DNA from: Pegoplata infirma
Lineage: Eukaryota; Arthropoda; Insecta; Diptera; Anthomyiidae
Reading direction: 5' to 3'
DNA length: 64,000 nt
NCBI GenBank assembly: GCA_963921195.1
Contig: OY992538.1
Span: 13,044,330-13,108,329, forward strand
Shown here piece by piece: positions 61,138 through 64,000 of this stretch. Numbering within the stretch: position 1 is the first letter of the stretch; each line of letters opens with the position of its first letter. The notes under the pieces are model-generated. The model was given only the letters and a program-made list of their open reading frames with translations, did no database searches and was not told where the DNA came from. A program made the translations under genes and the position numbers.

Positions 61138-61854
61138 GATATGTTTCTGTTTTTATCCTTGATCGATTTTAGGACTTCCTAGTGATATCCGCCTGTATCT
61201 CCGTCTGTCTGACCTTATTTCTGCAGAAAGTACGAAAGAGAAAAACTAAAGAAAATTAAGAGCTTAAAATTGTAAGCAATAGGTGTTAGGATTCGAAGAA
61301 GAAATCAACACTTCATTCCCCATTTCAGGTGGATTCTTTGAAGAAATCAACACTTCATTTTCATAAGAAATGCAAAGAAGAATAATTGCTCTCACTTGTT
61401 TCCTCTCTACGCTACGTTAGGGTACGGTTACGGGTGCATTTAAAAATAGAATAATGCATTCAAAAATATTTTTTTTTTTCTATAGGAAACATTTTTAATT
61501 GTATACATATGCATTTTTTTATTTAAATAAATTTTGTGTAGTAGAAAGATTTCAGAGTTAATACTAAAGAATATTTTCTTAAAAATGTCACCAAAGCCAA
61601 AAACCTTGAAAATCTGAGTAAATATACATCCTCACAGGACTTTCTGTTGCATTTGAAAAATATCTGAAAGTATTTTAAAAACTACAGTATTTTCCATAGG
61701 AAAATGTTTTAACAACATTTTAAAATAGTAAAAATCTAAAGATTTCAGTTCGGGAAAATTTACAAAGAATATTCTAATTAATGTTTTAGTAAAAAAACGT
61801 TTTGTTATGAAGTTTACTATTAAACAATATTAGTTTGTAAAAATAATTTTATGT
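61138..61854. other. Unassigned segment
   Basis: The string GAAGAAATCAACACTTCATT occurs twice (61297 and 61336). Otherwise it is AT-rich interior of hAT-h with no gene. Confidence 0.4.
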
Positions 61855-62632
61855 TTCACTGTATAATAAATGACAAAATAAATAAAATACATTTCTTTTT
61901 CAAACACAAAATTTTTAAAAATATTTGTTTTTTTTTTGTTTGAATAATACGTTATTTATTCAATTTTTTGTGAATAACCAAAATTATTCAAAAATTTTTG
62001 TTGAATAATAAGAAAATTTCTTTTTTTCCTGTTTGAATAATCAATCAGAAAAAATTATTTGAATTTTTTGGAAACAAATATTATTTTATTTATATGAAAT
62101 TGAATAAAATAAAATTTTATTTTATTCAAATCAAAATAAATAAAATAACAGATCATTTTATTTTTTGATAACCAACTAAAATATCAAAGTATTTTATTTT
62201 TTCCAAAAAATTCAAATAAAAGTATTCAATAATACAGCTTTGATATTCTCATAGCATACTTTTCAAGAAAATTATTTTTTTGTTTTAAATTTATTTATGT
62301 TGGTCATTTTTGCAAGACTTAATCGACACGTGTTTCGGAATTTGTCAGATTCCATTGTCAAGATTATTTAGCAAAAATAGAAACGATTTACTACAAAGTA
62401 GAAAACGAGTCTAATGACAAATCGTTTGTACACAAACTAGAGTATTAATACATGTTCGACTCTATCCACAATGGAAACTAGAAAGACGAAGAAATTGTAC
62501 TATTAGTAAGGCAACGATTGTCAATAACCAACAAAAATATTTAAGTAGTAGTCCATTGGACTACAACAATATGTTATTTGTTGTTGTGAGTGTAATAATA
62601 CCACATTAGGGTTATTAATCACTATGGCGCAC

Positions 62633-62985
62633 AGTGATTCGTTTCATTGGCAAAAATCAAAAAAAAAAGTATGTCTTCAATGTTGATGATTTTTTGTATT
62701 TTTACAGTTTAATAGTAAACTAAAAGAAATATGTACTTTTCTGATTTTTAAGAAGTCATATGTTGCCACAAGAGGGCGCTAAAGTATGGAAATTCAACGC
62801 TATTGTGTTAAAACCTAAAAATTGATTTTTATAGGTTTACTAAAATAATTATGAAAAATCGAATTTTAAAGAAATCAACGAACTTTTTTTTGCAAAAGTT
62901 ACTTTAATATATTAGCTAAATGTTGTATTTGCATTTTTTTAGAATTAATCTTAAAATACATTTTTGTATTGCTCTGAAATCTTTA
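62633..62985. other. Junction between F and the 360-bp repeat
   Basis: It starts exactly where F homology stops (ATGGCG). It may be a further, more diverged unit of the following array, but I cannot align it with confidence. Confidence 0.4.
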
Positions 62986-64000
62986 TTTTTTCTACCGAAT
63001 TTCCAAAAATTGACAAATTTTGATGGAATGCATAAAAAAAGTTCGTGAGTCAAAAAATTATTTTTTTCGCTTTTTCGATAGCTCGGACTATGGTTTATAA
63101 GGCAAAACAATAAAAATAACTAAGTTTTTGTCTGAAGTTGGAAAAAAGTTAGGTTTTTTTTGTGTCTTTATTTAATTTTTTTCAAAAGCTATATTATTAA
63201 TGGAAAAAATATTAAAAAAAAAATTTAATATTAAGTATTTTTTCTTTACACATTGATATATTATATAGTATTCTGTAAAAATATAATAAAAAATCAGAAA
63301 AAAATTATGCAGTACGTGGGCCGTTTTGCTTTAAAAGTTATCTATGACTTTTACTAAAATCCCCAAAATCACCAAATTTTAATGACCTTCATAAAAAAAG
63401 TTCGTGAATAAATTTTTTTTGTTTTTCATTTTTTTTGTAGCTTTAACTATGTTTTATAAGATCAAAAAATAAAAATAACTAAGTTTTTTTTTTAAGTTGA
63501 AAAAAAAAAATTTTTAAAAAATCTAAAATTGGATTATTTTTTTTTTTTATTTATTTTATGTACTGTAAATAAAATTAAAAAAATACATCAACATTTTCGT
63601 GTTTTTTTATATAAAGGGATTTATTGTATTGTATACCATAAATTTATAGTAAAAAATTCGATGAAGTAAGTATACAGTGGGCCATTTTGCTTTAAAACCA
63701 GTATTTGATTTTCGTTGGTATCCCAAATCAAAACCAAATTTTTTTTTGAGATACATAAAAAAAGTTCGTACTCAAAAATAATTTTTTATTGATTTTTTTA
63801 ACATCCTGGACTGTTTTCTATACGATCAAATAATAAAAATGACTAAGTTTTTGAAAAAAACGAAAAAAAAAAAAATTTTAGTACCAAAAAAAAAATTTTT
63901 TTTTTAGTTTTTTGTTATTAACGGGTTATATACTTAGAAATAAAGCAAGTATTAAACGAGTTTACTTAAAACTTATTTTGAATAAATTTATTTTCGTAAT
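62986..64000. repeat. Degenerate tandem repeat of about 360 bp
   Basis: The anchor CATAAAAAAAGTTCGT recurs at 63030, 63390 and 63751, spaced 360-361 bp. In each unit it is followed by AAAATAATTTTTT, then a GGACT..TTTATAAG segment and AATAAAAATAACTAAGTTTTT. Two units also share GTGGGCC.TTTTGCTTTAAAA (63318, 63678). The array runs off the window edge. Confidence 0.8.

Larger units (their letters stand above)
57699..62242. mobile_element. hAT-h, 4.5-kb host of further insertions
   Basis: The ends are CAGTGCTGTAT and the inverse ATACAGCTTTG, with a perfect 8-bp duplication ATATTCTC (57691-57698 and 62243-62250), whose single form belongs to repeat F. The inner terminal regions are long inverted repeats (58395-58735 and 61855-62235) of AATAAT / ATTATTCAAA motifs. 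It contains hAT-a copy 2, TAC-G and hAT-i. No transposase was found. Confidence 0.9.
56624..62632. repeat. Repeat F copy split over 6 kb
   Basis: F pieces lie at 56624-56650 (TTCAAATTCTGATTAATTT), 57593-57698 (AAAATTGTTTTATTCGACC to ATATTCTC) and 62243-62632 (ATATTCTCATAGCAT to CACTATGGCG). They are in the correct order and join as in the copy at 1646-1790. The two interruptions are a palindromic-ended element (56651-57592) and hAT-h (57699-62242). Confidence 0.88.

Overview
This is an AT-rich insect nuclear window, most likely from a higher fly (Diptera). Its one recognisable host gene is a complete Arf6-type small GTPase on the plus strand (33417-37743). The predicted protein has 175 residues and the SNHKL C-terminus that I recall for fly Arf51F. 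DINE-1/mini-me-like repeats, P-element-like and RTE-like fragments and abundant hAT-like elements also fit a fly. Species cannot be determined from the sequence alone.

Nearly everything else is transposable-element DNA, mostly non-autonomous terminal-inverted-repeat (TIR) elements nested inside one another. I bounded elements by their TIRs and by target-site duplications (TSDs) read directly from the flanks. In several cases a second, uninterrupted copy of the host element shows the empty site. The labels used here are mine. TAC-A to TAC-G are elements that begin TACAC and usually duplicate TA. hAT-a to hAT-i carry 8-bp duplications. F is a recurrent repeat of about 450 bp. M carries a tRNA-like module. 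L is a large inverted element with GTCGGCA motifs.

Layout. 0.2-14.4 kb holds five TAC-A copies, with TAC-B, TAC-C, F and a broken P-element-like transposase interleaved; one stack reads C inside A inside C. 15.1-19.2 kb holds a PIF/Harbinger-like element and a 3.6-kb hAT (hAT-c) containing TAC-A, which itself contains another hAT. 20.9-28.4 kb holds a foldback element, then the large inverted element L containing hAT-e, which contains hAT-d, plus a minisatellite, a mini-me-like element and an M element. 28.9-32.7 kb holds further MITE-like elements. 32.7-38.6 kb is the Arf6 locus; its 3.5-kb third intron carries a mini-me copy, an antisense tRNA-derived SINE and a TIR element with a transposase fragment nested inside it. 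38.7-46.1 kb holds hAT-f with a 7-bp-TSD element, long hairpins, F copies and an RTE retrotransposon 3' end. 46.5-56.3 kb holds palindromes, a 130-bp tandem repeat, an M copy with two dated insertions and hAT-a. 56.6-62.6 kb is a single F copy split by a 4.5-kb hAT that is itself filled with other elements. 63.0-64.0 kb is a degenerate tandem repeat of about 360 bp.

The points most worth following up are the reciprocal nesting of families, tRNA-like modules inside unrelated TIR elements, a tandem exon/intron-like module in TAC-A that derives from a mini-me tail, long hairpins that could yield small RNAs, and an element family with 7-bp duplications at two independent sites.
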